Assembly (NCBI GenBank): GCA_016296205.1
Contig: JAEDJS010000006.1
Coordinates: 1-53,706 of the forward strand
DNA: 53,706 nucleotides
Source: Treponema sp.
Lineage (GTDB): Bacteria; Spirochaetota; Spirochaetia; Treponematales; Treponemataceae
Direction of reading: 5' to 3'
The notes under the pieces were generated by a model. The model searched no databases. It saw nothing but the letters and a program-made list of their open reading frames with translations, and was not told where the DNA came from. Both the position numbers and the translations under genes were made by a program. Below are positions 7,496 through 15,870 of the stretch, piece after piece. Each line of letters opens with the position of its first letter. Within the stretch, counting starts at the first letter, position 1.

Positions 7496-9016
7496 TTATT
7501 TTATATATGAATTTACCGAAACACTGTTCAGTTTTTTCCAGGTACCACCAACTGCTTTTTCATTATCACCAAGGATAAGAATACCATTTCCCTTTAATTT
7601 TTCATCAAAATCTTCAAGAAGACCTTTCTGCTGTTCAGGGGTAAGGAATGAAATAACATCTCGGGCAAATACAAGGTCCAATGGAGGAAGTGCATTTGTA
7701 TTAACGCAGTCATGATATTCAAACATAATCATATCCTTGATTTCTTTGCTGAATGTTAGCTGACCTCCTGCAGTTGTAGAAAGATAGGGTTTAAGATAAC
7801 TTTCTGCATAACGATCAGGCAATGTAAATAAAGGAGCATTTGATACTGCCAGCAAATCAACATCATGGGCAAAAATACGGATTCTTGAATCTGGATACCG
7901 TTTTTTAAGAGCACAAGCCAAAGAATAAGTTTCAAAGCCTTTGCCACAACCCGGATTCCAGACAGTTACTGTTTTTGCCTGATTATCTGGAAGCATTGCA
8001 ATTACTTTATCACAGAATTCACTAGTCCATAATTCACCATTGAAGCTGGAGTAGAAAGTTGCAAGGAATTTTTCTGAATCTTCCACTGTATCTACAACAG
8101 AATTACCTTCGCCCTTTTCTTTTGTCCACTGTTCAAATCGATTTTTAACCCAATTTTCATTAACTTCACTAACATTGAAGTTTTTCATCTGAGCCAGGGA
8201 TGTTTTAAGGAAATTCCAGTCTACTTCGGAAGGACCCTTTGGAGCTGCTGGTTCAATTTTTACTTCTGGTTCAACAGCAGCAATTGATTCCTGAACTGGT
8301 TTCTGAACTTGTTCAGATATAATCTGCTGCTTTTGTTCATAAACAGGTTCTGCTTCTGGTTTTGGAGAAGGTGCTTTTACCGGCTGTTCAACTGTTTTTG
8401 CAACTGTTTTTGGAGAAGGTGATTGTACTTGTGGTTTAGATACAGGTTTTGGAGCCGGAGATGGCTGTTCAACAGGAGCCTGTTCTACTGTTTCCTGCTG
8501 TTCTGGTTCTTCTTCTACAACTTCTTCTTCAAGCCCAAAAATTCTATTGATGTCAAGAAGAATGTAAAGACGCTTATTTGCTTCTACAACACCCTGAATA
8601 TATTTAATAGAAATATCCCCAAACAATGGATGAGGAGGCTGAATTGAACTCTTCTGGATACCAACAACTTTGTCTACAGCATCAACTACAACACCAAAAT
8701 TCTGGTCACCTACTGTTACAATCAGCATGTTTTCTACATAGCGGTCATCTTTTTCTTCTGTTTCAATATTAAAAAACAGTCTGAGATCAATAATCGGAAT
8801 AATTTCACCGCGAAGATTAAAAACGCCAAGAACAAATTTCTGAGTATTAGGAACATAAGTGTAACGGCCACTCTGAGCAATTTCCTTTACTTTCATAATA
8901 TCAATGGCATAATCTTTACCGGCAAGTGAAAAAGTAACCATTTTGTAATCTACAACGCTGGCTTCTTTTTTCTGGTCTTCAACATTCTGCAAAAGTTCTA
9001 AGTTCAAATTTTCCAT
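7496..9016 (-). CDS. CheW-CheR-like fusion coupling protein
   Basis: The 506-residue protein starts with a complete CheW domain (about 22-162; FVLGVFNLRGEIIPIIDLR and the IQGVVEANKRLYILLDI strand), which links chemoreceptors to CheA. A linker rich in Pro, Gln, Val and Lys (about 165-262) follows, then a CheR-like region (about 265-506). The methyltransferase motifs are altered: WNPGCGKGFETYSLA (353-367) replaces the usual W..ACSTGEEPYS, HDVD replaces TDID, and VFARDVISFL replaces the FCRNVLIYF type. The CheR N-terminal helical domain is not obvious. Such CheW-CheR-like proteins are known from treponemes, where they belong to the receptor array. I infer a structural, possibly non-catalytic, C-terminal domain. 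The gene starts six bases after cheA. Confidence 0.93.
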   Translation of the reverse strand: MENLNLELLQNVEDQKKEASVVDYKMVTFSLAGKDYAIDIMKVKEIAQSGRYTYVPNTQKFVLGVFNLRGEIIPIIDLRLFFNIETEEKDDRYVENMLIVTVGDQNFGVVVDAVDKVVGIQKSSIQPPHPLFGDISIKYIQGVVEANKRLYILLDINRIFGLEEEVVEEEPEQQETVEQAPVEQPSPAPKPVSKPQVQSPSPKTVAKTVEQPVKAPSPKPEAEPVYEQKQQIISEQVQKPVQESIAAVEPEVKIEPAAPKGPSEVDWNFLKTSLAQMKNFNVSEVNENWVKNRFEQWTKEKGEGNSVVDTVEDSEKFLATFYSSFNGELWTSEFCDKVIAMLPDNQAKTVTVWNPGCGKGFETYSLACALKKRYPDSRIRIFAHDVDLLAVSNAPLFTLPDRYAESYLKPYLSTTAGGQLTFSKEIKDMIMFEYHDCVNTNALPPLDLVFARDVISFLTPEQQKGLLEDFDEKLKGNGILILGDNEKAVGGTWKKLNSVSVNSYIK

Positions 9017-9022
9017 AATCTA

Positions 9023-11380
9023 CTACCCTCTTGCCGCAATCATTTCCCGTTCTTTCTTTGCAGTTATTTCCTGCTGAACACCAAGCTCCAGTAATCTGCT
9101 TACATCAATAATCAGTGATACAGAACCATCTCCAAGAATAGAAGCCCCTGCAATTGCTGGAGAAGCGGTAAATTTGTCTCTCAAAGGCTTAATTACAACA
9201 TCTTCTTCACCAATAAGAGAATCAACCATAATACCGATTTTCTTTTCCTGTGAACCAACAATAACAATAAAGCAGTTCTCACTGTCATTTGTATTCTTAA
9301 TGTTAAACAGACGGCTTAAACGTAAAATTGAAATTACTTCGTTTCTTACATTCAAAACCTCATAGTTATCGATTGTATTAATATCAGTAATTGGAACTCT
9401 CTGGCTTTCTATAACATTGGCAATTGGAATTGAATAAATTTCCTGACCAACATTAACAAGAAGCCCCTGAATAATTGCCATTGTAAGAGGAAGTTTAATT
9501 GTAAACTTTGTGCCCTTTCCTAATTCACTTGTAACGCTGACTGAACCATTAAGCTTATTAATCATTGTGCGAACAACATCAAGTCCAACACCACGACCAG
9601 AAACATTAGTGATTTTATCACTTGTACTAAAACCAGGCATAAAAATAAGATTGTAGACTTCCTGATCTGTAAGTGCTTTACTTGGATGAACAAGACCTTT
9701 TTTAATTGCTTTTTCACGAACTTTGTTTACATCAATTCCAGCACCATCATCAGCAATTTCAATAATAATCTGGTTACCTTCGTTAAAAGCTTTAAGAAGA
9801 AGTGTTCCTGTTTCGTCTTTACCGGCAGCAATTCTTTCTGCAGGAGTTTCAATTCCATGGTCTACAGAATTGCGGACACAGTGCATAATCGGATCAAGCA
9901 AATCCTCTGTAACAGCTTTATCAAGTTCTGTATCTTCACCTTCTATAACAAGATTGACTTTACGTCCCAAATCACGGCTAAGATCACGGACAACTCTTGG
10001 GAATCTGCTAAAAATCTGACTGATTGGAACCATTCGGATTTTCATTACCCCTTCCTGAAGTTCACCAGTAATACGGCCAAGATTCTGTGTAGAAGAACGG
10101 TTTTTAGTAATTGCATTTTTAAATTCAGTTGTATAAGAATCGTAGAAATTCACAATTCCAGAATTTTCTTCCCTGAATTTTTGAGCAAGTTCTGAAATAT
10201 TTTTACCGCTTTTTGCCTGTTCAAGATATTTGCTCATATCATCAAAAAGCTTTGAACATTTTTCCCGGTATGAATCACCAAGAACCTGAAGCTGATTCTG
10301 CAAAGCTGCAAGTTGAGCACTATTCTGATTAAAGGCAGCCTTAACAATAACTGTTTCTGAAACAAGATTAAGGAGAGAATCAATGCGTTTTGAATCTACA
10401 CGAAGAATAGAACCACTGTTAACAGCTTTATTAGGCTGAGATGATTTCTTTGCTCCTTCAACAGCTTTAGGAGTTGCCTGTACAACAGTTTCTGCATGTT
10501 CTGGAGCCGGAGGAACAATGTCCTGTACCGGAGTTTCTGCAACTGGGGCAGAAGCTGAAGCCGGATCCGCAACTGGCAAAAGACTTGCATCACAAGCCAA
10601 AGTAACATCTGTTAAATAAGCTGCATCTTCAAGAGTGTCCTGGTCTGCTTCCGTTGCAATATAATAAACAACCTGAAAATAGAAATTATCTGAATAAAGA
10701 TCATCAAAATCAGGAACAGTTTTAATAACAGTACCAGTTTCTTTAAGGCGTGCAAACACCTGAATACCGCCAACACTGTTCATTGGGTTTGATTCATCAA
10801 AAGTAACGTTAACTGCCCAAATTTTTGAATCCTCAGGAGCAGCATTCTGAAGTTCCAGAACTTCGTATTCACTTAATACCGGAAGAGGAGGCATTCCATT
10901 ATCCTGAGTAGCCGGAGCCTGAACAGGAGCTGGTTTAGAAATCATTCCAGCAGGTTTTGGAGGAGATTTCTTTTTTCCGTCACTTGCAGGAATATAAGAT
11001 TTTATTTTAGCTACGAGATCAGAAATATCTTTTGAATATACCTGTCCGTTTGTACGGGTTTCAAGCATTGCTTTAATTGTATCAATAGATTTTAAGAGAA
11101 CGTCAACAATATCTTCTGTAACTTCTACTTCCCTGCTGCGAATAGGATCAAGCAGATCTTCTACATCATGGCAGAAACCAGCAAGTTCGCTCATTTCTAC
11201 TGTAGCAGAACTACCCTTTAATGTATGGGCAGCCCTGAAAATTTCATCTATAGCATCATGATCTGTAGGGTCATTTTCTATTACGAGAATATTACTTTCA
11301 AGATTTTCTACCATCTGCTCTGCTTCAGAAAAAAAATCCTTTAGAAGCTCTTCATTGTTTATATCAAGATAATCACTCAT
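9023..11380 (-). CDS. cheA: Chemotaxis histidine kinase CheA
   Basis: CheA autophosphorylates in response to chemoreceptors and passes phosphate to CheY. The 785-residue protein has an Hpt domain with His52 (AAHTLKGSS), a CheY-binding/linker region (about 130-325), a dimerisation domain, the ATP-binding kinase domain (HCVRNSVDHGIE, ADDGAGID, GFSTSDKITNVSGRGVGLD) and a C-terminal CheW-like domain. The dimerisation region between DSLLNLVSETVI and TGELQEGVMKIRMVP is about 100 residues and includes helical sequence beyond the simple hairpin of E. coli-type CheA, as described for treponemal CheA. It is the first gene of the operon, with its own promoter (11390-11418) and almost no leader. Confidence 0.97.
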   Translation of the reverse strand: MSDYLDINNEELLKDFFSEAEQMVENLESNILVIENDPTDHDAIDEIFRAAHTLKGSSATVEMSELAGFCHDVEDLLDPIRSREVEVTEDIVDVLLKSIDTIKAMLETRTNGQVYSKDISDLVAKIKSYIPASDGKKKSPPKPAGMISKPAPVQAPATQDNGMPPLPVLSEYEVLELQNAAPEDSKIWAVNVTFDESNPMNSVGGIQVFARLKETGTVIKTVPDFDDLYSDNFYFQVVYYIATEADQDTLEDAAYLTDVTLACDASLLPVADPASASAPVAETPVQDIVPPAPEHAETVVQATPKAVEGAKKSSQPNKAVNSGSILRVDSKRIDSLLNLVSETVIVKAAFNQNSAQLAALQNQLQVLGDSYREKCSKLFDDMSKYLEQAKSGKNISELAQKFREENSGIVNFYDSYTTEFKNAITKNRSSTQNLGRITGELQEGVMKIRMVPISQIFSRFPRVVRDLSRDLGRKVNLVIEGEDTELDKAVTEDLLDPIMHCVRNSVDHGIETPAERIAAGKDETGTLLLKAFNEGNQIIIEIADDGAGIDVNKVREKAIKKGLVHPSKALTDQEVYNLIFMPGFSTSDKITNVSGRGVGLDVVRTMINKLNGSVSVTSELGKGTKFTIKLPLTMAIIQGLLVNVGQEIYSIPIANVIESQRVPITDINTIDNYEVLNVRNEVISILRLSRLFNIKNTNDSENCFIVIVGSQEKKIGIMVDSLIGEEDVVIKPLRDKFTASPAIAGASILGDGSVSLIIDVSRLLELGVQQEITAKKEREMIAARG

Positions 11381-11389
11381 AGCACCTAT

Positions 11390-11418
11390 ATTTTAAACTT
11401 GAAATCTACTGAAGTCAA
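11390..11418 (-). promoter_or_regulatory. Promoter of the che operon
   Basis: On the minus strand TTGACT (11413-11418), 17 bases, TAAAAT (11390-11395). The -10 ends nine bases before the cheA ATG, so the leader would be only a few bases. AGGTG lies close to the ATG. No sigma-28-type motif was seen here, unlike at the flaA pair. Confidence 0.6.
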
Positions 11419-11432
11419 GTCAATTTTTTATT

Positions 11433-12656
11433 TTAGAATGTAAGCTTAGCAAGACGGCTGCAGGCTTCTTCTACATCTGCCCTGTGACCGAATGAGCTGA
11501 AACGGATAAAACTTTCGCCACTTGGTCCAAAACCAGCACCAGGAGTTGTTACAACGTTACATTCGTTAAGAATCTTGTCAAATACTTCCCAGCTTTTCAT
11601 TCCAGGGAATTTTGCCCAAACATAAGGACCATTTCCTGTAAAGTAAATTTCAACTCCGGCTTTCTTAAAGTTTTCACCTTCCAGTGCAGTTTTAATAAGA
11701 CGGCCGTTCTGGAGATAATAATCAACAAGACCTTTCATTTCTGCAAGACCTGTATCATCAAGGGCTGCAATTCCACCAGCCTGAGCAATATTTGAAGCAC
11801 CGTTGAACAAAGTTGTCATAACACGGTTCCAGTCTTTATTAACAAGTGAACCGTCTGAAAATTTCAATTCATTTGGAACAACGCTCCATCCCAGTCGTAC
11901 ACCAGTAAATCCGGCAGGTTTTGAGAAAGAATTGATTTCTATTGCACATTTTCTTGCACCTTCAACTTCGTAAATTGTCTTTGGAAGGTTTTCGTCTCTG
12001 ATAAATGCACTGTAAGCAGCATCGTAAATGATAATGCAGTCATTTTTAATAGAAAAATCAACAAGTTCCTTAAGCTGTTCTTTTGTTGCTGTTGCACCAG
12101 TAGGATTGTTTGGTGAACAGAAATAAATGATTGAATTCTTTTTTACGCTTTTAAGATTTGGGAAAAAGTTGTTTTCAGGAGTACATGGAAGATAAGAAAT
12201 TCCTTTGTAACCACTTCCATTGTTTTTTCCGGCAGCACCAACTACAACACTTCCGTCAACATAAACTGGATATGCTGGATCCTGTACTGCAACTTTTACT
12301 TTGCTTCCAAACAGTGTCTGGATTCTTGCAATATCACATTTTGCACCGTCGCTTACAAAAACTTCGCTGGCATCTGCCATTCCCTTGTAATAAACTTCTG
12401 CAATTTTTTTGCGGAGAGCAGTATTTCCCTGTTCATCACCATATCCAGAGTAACCTGCTGCAGTTCCAAGATCTTCTACATAGTTTTTCATTCCTTCTAC
12501 AATATGAGGAGTAAGTGGTTCTGTTGTGTTGCCGATTCCAAGGCTGATGATTTTTGCATCCGGATGAGCTGCCTGATATTCTTTTCTTCTTCTTGCAATT
12601 TCTGGAAATAAATATCCAGCTGTAAGATTTGCAAAATTCTGATTTCTTTTAATCAT
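11433..12656 (-). CDS. dapL: LL-diaminopimelate aminotransferase
   Basis: DapL converts tetrahydrodipicolinate directly to LL-diaminopimelate (lysine and wall-precursor biosynthesis) with pyridoxal phosphate and glutamate. The 407-residue length is typical. Family landmarks are the N-terminal NANLTAGYLFPEI-type segment (FANLTAGYLFPEIARR), SLGIGNTTEPLTP, AGYSGYGDEQG, FVSDGAKCDI, the CSPNNPTGA motif and the PLP lysine in SFSKPAGFTGVRLGW. The ATG follows an AGGAG ribosome site. It stands alone between the che operon and hslU; an inverted repeat (12715-12742) lies upstream. Confidence 0.95.
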   Translation of the reverse strand: MIKRNQNFANLTAGYLFPEIARRRKEYQAAHPDAKIISLGIGNTTEPLTPHIVEGMKNYVEDLGTAAGYSGYGDEQGNTALRKKIAEVYYKGMADASEVFVSDGAKCDIARIQTLFGSKVKVAVQDPAYPVYVDGSVVVGAAGKNNGSGYKGISYLPCTPENNFFPNLKSVKKNSIIYFCSPNNPTGATATKEQLKELVDFSIKNDCIIIYDAAYSAFIRDENLPKTIYEVEGARKCAIEINSFSKPAGFTGVRLGWSVVPNELKFSDGSLVNKDWNRVMTTLFNGASNIAQAGGIAALDDTGLAEMKGLVDYYLQNGRLIKTALEGENFKKAGVEIYFTGNGPYVWAKFPGMKSWEVFDKILNECNVVTTPGAGFGPSGESFIRFSSFGHRADVEEACSRLAKLTF

Positions 12657-12714
12657 ATATTTCTCCTATAAAAAAAGTAAAGAAGATTGTTTCAACAATC
12701 GATTGACTTTTTAC

Positions 12715-12742
12715 GCTGTTCCGTAATGTAATGAGGAACAGC
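12715..12742 (-). other. Inverted repeat between hslU and dapL
   Basis: GCTGTTCC (12715-12722) and GGAACAGC (12735-12742) are perfect 8-base arms around a 12-base loop. There is no T tract directly after it on the minus strand. A second small hairpin, GATTGT-TTCA-ACAATC (plus strand, 12685-12700), is followed on the minus strand by a T-rich run, so the pair may end hslU transcripts or act as an mRNA processing or operator site. Confidence 0.4.
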
Positions 12743-12769
12743 AGTTAAATAATATTCGTTCTGTTTTGT

Positions 12770-14305
12770 CTACAGAATATAACGCTGAAGATCCTGATTC
12801 TCTACAATTCCATTAAGCTTCTTTTCTACAAATTCAGAATCGATTGTAATTGTCTGCCCTTTGTAAGAATCTGCATCAAAACTTAACTCTTCAAGAACAG
12901 TTTCCATAATTGTATGAAGTCTTCTGGCTCCGATATTTTCTGTTTTACTGTTTACTTCTTCTGCAAAGGAAGCCATTTTGTCTACTGCACTTTCATCAAA
13001 GTTCACTGTAACACCTTCTGTTCCAAGCAAAGCCTCATACTGTTTGATAAGCGCATTTTTTGGTTCGGTAAGAATACGCTTGAATTCATCTTTATGAAGG
13101 CTGTCTAATTCAACTCTAAGAGGAAAACGTCCCTGAAGTTCTGGAATTAAATCACTTGGAGCGGCAATACTGAACGCACCTGCACCGATAAAAAGAATAT
13201 GTGTTGTATTGATTACTCCCCATTTTGTATTTACATCGCAACCTTCAACAATCGGAAGAATATCACGCTGCACACCTTCCCGGCTTACCCCCTGACCGCT
13301 GTAAGAATTCTTTACGGCAATTTTATCAATTTCATCAATAAAAATAATTCCGCTCTGTTCAACACGTTTTTTTGCTTCATCAGAAACTTTGTCTTTGTCT
13401 ACCATGTTTTCCAGCTGTTCCTGAGTAAGGATTTCACGAGCCTGCTTAATTGTAACAGTTTTTCTGTGAGTACGTCCTGAACCGTTAAGCATATTCTGAA
13501 GATTTGAAATTCCTTCTGCAAAATCTTCCATATTTCCGCTGTTAAGCATTTCAAAACCAGGTGATTTTACTTCATTGTGAACAGTAATTTCTACAGTTCT
13601 TTCTTCCAGTTTGCCCTCTCTAAGCATTGCACGGAATTTTTCCCGAGTTGAAGCATTTGTTTTTTTATCTTCTTCCTCTTTTGCCAGCTGTTCAGGAGTT
13701 TTTTCTACTGGCTTTTCTTCTGTTTTACTGTCATCAGACTTAATAAGAAACGGGCTTTCCTTTGAAATGCTGATTACACCAGCCTGAATAGGACTATCGT
13801 TGCCAAAAATATTTCCAATAACGTTAAATTTTGGGGAATCTCCAGATTTCTTTTTATCATCTTTTTTATTTGTTCCAGGCAGAAGTAAATCCAGCAGTTT
13901 TTCTTCTACAATTGGGGCACACTGTTCTTTAAGCTGTTCCTTCATTTCGTTCTTTACAAGATTAAAACCTACAGCCATAAGATCTCTTACCATGCTTTCT
14001 ACATCACGGCCAACATATCCAACTTCTGTATATTTAGTTGCTTCAACTTTAAGAAACGGACTACCTGCAAGCTTTGCAAGACGGCGGGCAATTTCTGTTT
14101 TACCTACACCAGTTGGTCCAATCATAAGAATATTTTTTGGTGCAACTTCATCCCTGATTTCTTCTGGCAGCATGAGCCGTCTGTTTCTGTTACGAAGGGC
14201 AACTGCTACGCATTTTTTTGCCTTTTCCTGACCGATAATATAACTGTCTAGTTTTTCTACAACCTGTTTTGGTGTAAGACAATTTTCCAAGTTAAAATTT
14301 TCCAT
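12770..14305 (-). CDS. hslU: ATP-dependent protease ATPase subunit HslU
   Basis: HslU is the AAA+ unfoldase of the HslUV (ClpYQ) protease. The 511-residue protein has SYIIGQEKAKKCVAVALRNR, Walker A GPTGVGKT (63-70), TEVGYVGRDVESMVRDL with the pore-loop GYVG, a large charged I domain (about 110-245), Walker B GIIFIDEIDKIA and sensor GARRLHTIMETVLEEL. The C-terminus LQRYIL corresponds to the E. coli LSRFIL tail that inserts into HslV. It is longer than the ~445 residues of the E. coli protein because of the I domain. It follows hslV with one base between the stop and the ATG. Confidence 0.97.
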   Translation of the reverse strand: MENFNLENCLTPKQVVEKLDSYIIGQEKAKKCVAVALRNRNRRLMLPEEIRDEVAPKNILMIGPTGVGKTEIARRLAKLAGSPFLKVEATKYTEVGYVGRDVESMVRDLMAVGFNLVKNEMKEQLKEQCAPIVEEKLLDLLLPGTNKKDDKKKSGDSPKFNVIGNIFGNDSPIQAGVISISKESPFLIKSDDSKTEEKPVEKTPEQLAKEEEDKKTNASTREKFRAMLREGKLEERTVEITVHNEVKSPGFEMLNSGNMEDFAEGISNLQNMLNGSGRTHRKTVTIKQAREILTQEQLENMVDKDKVSDEAKKRVEQSGIIFIDEIDKIAVKNSYSGQGVSREGVQRDILPIVEGCDVNTKWGVINTTHILFIGAGAFSIAAPSDLIPELQGRFPLRVELDSLHKDEFKRILTEPKNALIKQYEALLGTEGVTVNFDESAVDKMASFAEEVNSKTENIGARRLHTIMETVLEELSFDADSYKGQTITIDSEFVEKKLNGIVENQDLQRYIL

Positions 14306-14306
14306 A

Positions 14307-14849
14307 TTAGATTTCCTCGCAAGTAATACAATCGTCTGTATAAATACAAATTGATCCTGCTATTTTAAGTGATTTTTCTGCAATTTCTTTTGCGCTGTAA
14401 TCACTGCTTTCAAGATAAGCAAGAGCTGCAGCATAAGCATAATTTCCACCGCTGCCAATTGCAAGCACATCATGTTCAGGTTCAATTACATCTCCGTTTC
14501 CGCTGATAAGAAGAATCTTAGAAGAATCTGCAACAAGAAGAAGGGCTTCCAGTTTGCTCATGCTTCTTTCTGTTCTCCAAAGCTTTGCAAGTTCAACAGC
14601 ACTTCTTGTAAGGTCACCATTAAACTCTTTTAACTTTGATTCAAATTTATCAAAAAGAGTAAAAGCATCGGCTGTAGCACCGGCAAATCCAGTAAGAACT
14701 TTTCCGTCAAAAATACGGCGGACTTTGCGGGCGTTACCTTTCATAATTGTATTTCCCATAGTAACCTGACCATCGCCGGCCATGGCAACTTTACCATTTC
14801 TTTTAACAGCTATAACTGTTGTACTGCGAATTTTTTCATTCAATTCCAT
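14307..14849 (-). CDS. hslV: ATP-dependent protease peptidase subunit HslV
   Basis: HslV is the proteasome-like peptidase of HslUV with an N-terminal threonine nucleophile. The 180-residue protein has RSTTVIAVKRNGKVAMAGDG, where Thr10 aligns with the E. coli nucleophile Thr1 (after Met removal), so a nine-residue propeptide must be removed. Other landmarks are GNTIMKGNARKVRRI, GFAGATADAFTLF, LAKLWRTERSM and AIGSGGNYA. I chose ATG 14849 (MELNEKI); an upstream in-frame start at 14882 lies inside xerC and lacks family support. The ATG overlaps the xerC stop region, so the xerC-hslV-hslU order matches that of Bacillus-type operons. Confidence 0.95.
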   Translation of the reverse strand: MELNEKIRSTTVIAVKRNGKVAMAGDGQVTMGNTIMKGNARKVRRIFDGKVLTGFAGATADAFTLFDKFESKLKEFNGDLTRSAVELAKLWRTERSMSKLEALLLVADSSKILLISGNGDVIEPEHDVLAIGSGGNYAYAAALAYLESSDYSAKEIAEKSLKIAGSICIYTDDCITCEEI

Positions 14850-14850
14850 T

Positions 14851-15861
14851 TTATTCCTCCGTATTGTTTTCCATCTCTGCATGAGGGAAAGCTTTCTTAT
14901 ATACTTCTTTTAATCGTTCTGTATTGATATGTGTATAACGCTGGGTTGTACTTATTGTTGCGTGTCCCAGCATTTCCTGAACCACTCTTACATCAGCCCC
15001 ATTAGACAGCATGGCAGTTGCAAAAGAATGTCTAAAAGCGTGGGGATTCATATGACGCTTTGTGCCTTCTTCTCCACTGTATTTTGAAACAATATACCAG
15101 ATTCCATGTTCAGTAAGAGCTTTTCCTTTCTGATTAATAAAAACATTCATTACAGGAGCCCCGCCACCAGGCATTGTATAAGGATACATCATTTTACGGC
15201 TTTGCAGGTAAGTTTTTAGAGCATTAACACTTGCTGCTTCAAAAAACACTCTTCTGTCTTTATTCCCCTTGCCAGTTACAATTGCACTGGAATAATCGTT
15301 TTCAAAATCTGTTAATTTTAAAGCTGCTATTTCACTTACACGGCATCCACTGGAATAAAGCATTTCAAAAATTGCAGTATCTCTTTCTGGCCATAAAAGT
15401 TGATTTTCCTGAGGCATTTTGCAAAGCTGATCAACTTCTGATTCTGTCATAAATCTTGGCAGATGCTTTGGAACCTTTACTGTTTTTAATTCAAGAGAAG
15501 GATTTGATGAAATGTAATTGAACTTCCTGCAATATGCAAAAAGCCCCCGAACACTGGCAATAAACCTGTTAATGGAAGTGGCCTTATATTTTGCCAGTGA
15601 AAGCTGACCAACACATTGTCTCAAATCTTCAAAACTAACAGCTTTAACTGGTTTTGCCCCACCAAGAAATTTATAGAGATTCTTAAAGTCTTCCCTATAG
15701 CTTTCTACAGTCTTAAGGGCATAACCTTTTACAGAATCGATGTATAACAGAAATTCTTCTCCGCAGTCCTGCAATGTTTCCGGTGCTCTTGCTGGGAACG
15801 ATGCCATAGCAATAGGGTCACTAGTTGTAAACATTTCATCCTGGGAGATAATTTTTTCCAT
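14851..15861 (-). CDS. xerC: Tyrosine recombinase XerC
   Basis: The 336-residue protein has an N-terminal SAM-like core-binding domain (about 28-120) and a catalytic domain: first Arg in YSSGCRVSEIAAL, Lys in VTGKGNKDRRV, HAFRHSFATAML with His-x-x-Arg, LGHATISTTQRYTHI with His and the nucleophile Tyr. It acts with XerD to resolve chromosome dimers at dif. The position next to hslV is the classical XerC context. A ~20-residue N-terminal extension and an insertion after YPYTMPGGG are unusual but keep the frame. xerD lies about 4 kb downstream at 19871. Confidence 0.93.
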   Translation of the reverse strand: MEKIISQDEMFTTSDPIAMASFPARAPETLQDCGEEFLLYIDSVKGYALKTVESYREDFKNLYKFLGGAKPVKAVSFEDLRQCVGQLSLAKYKATSINRFIASVRGLFAYCRKFNYISSNPSLELKTVKVPKHLPRFMTESEVDQLCKMPQENQLLWPERDTAIFEMLYSSGCRVSEIAALKLTDFENDYSSAIVTGKGNKDRRVFFEAASVNALKTYLQSRKMMYPYTMPGGGAPVMNVFINQKGKALTEHGIWYIVSKYSGEEGTKRHMNPHAFRHSFATAMLSNGADVRVVQEMLGHATISTTQRYTHINTERLKEVYKKAFPHAEMENNTEE

Positions 15862-15870
15862 TGATTAATC

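Noticed and set aside
9686..10195. Long plus-strand open frame opposite cheA
   Set aside because: It is antisense to conserved kinase sequence and resembles no protein; a shadow of the AT-rich coding strand.
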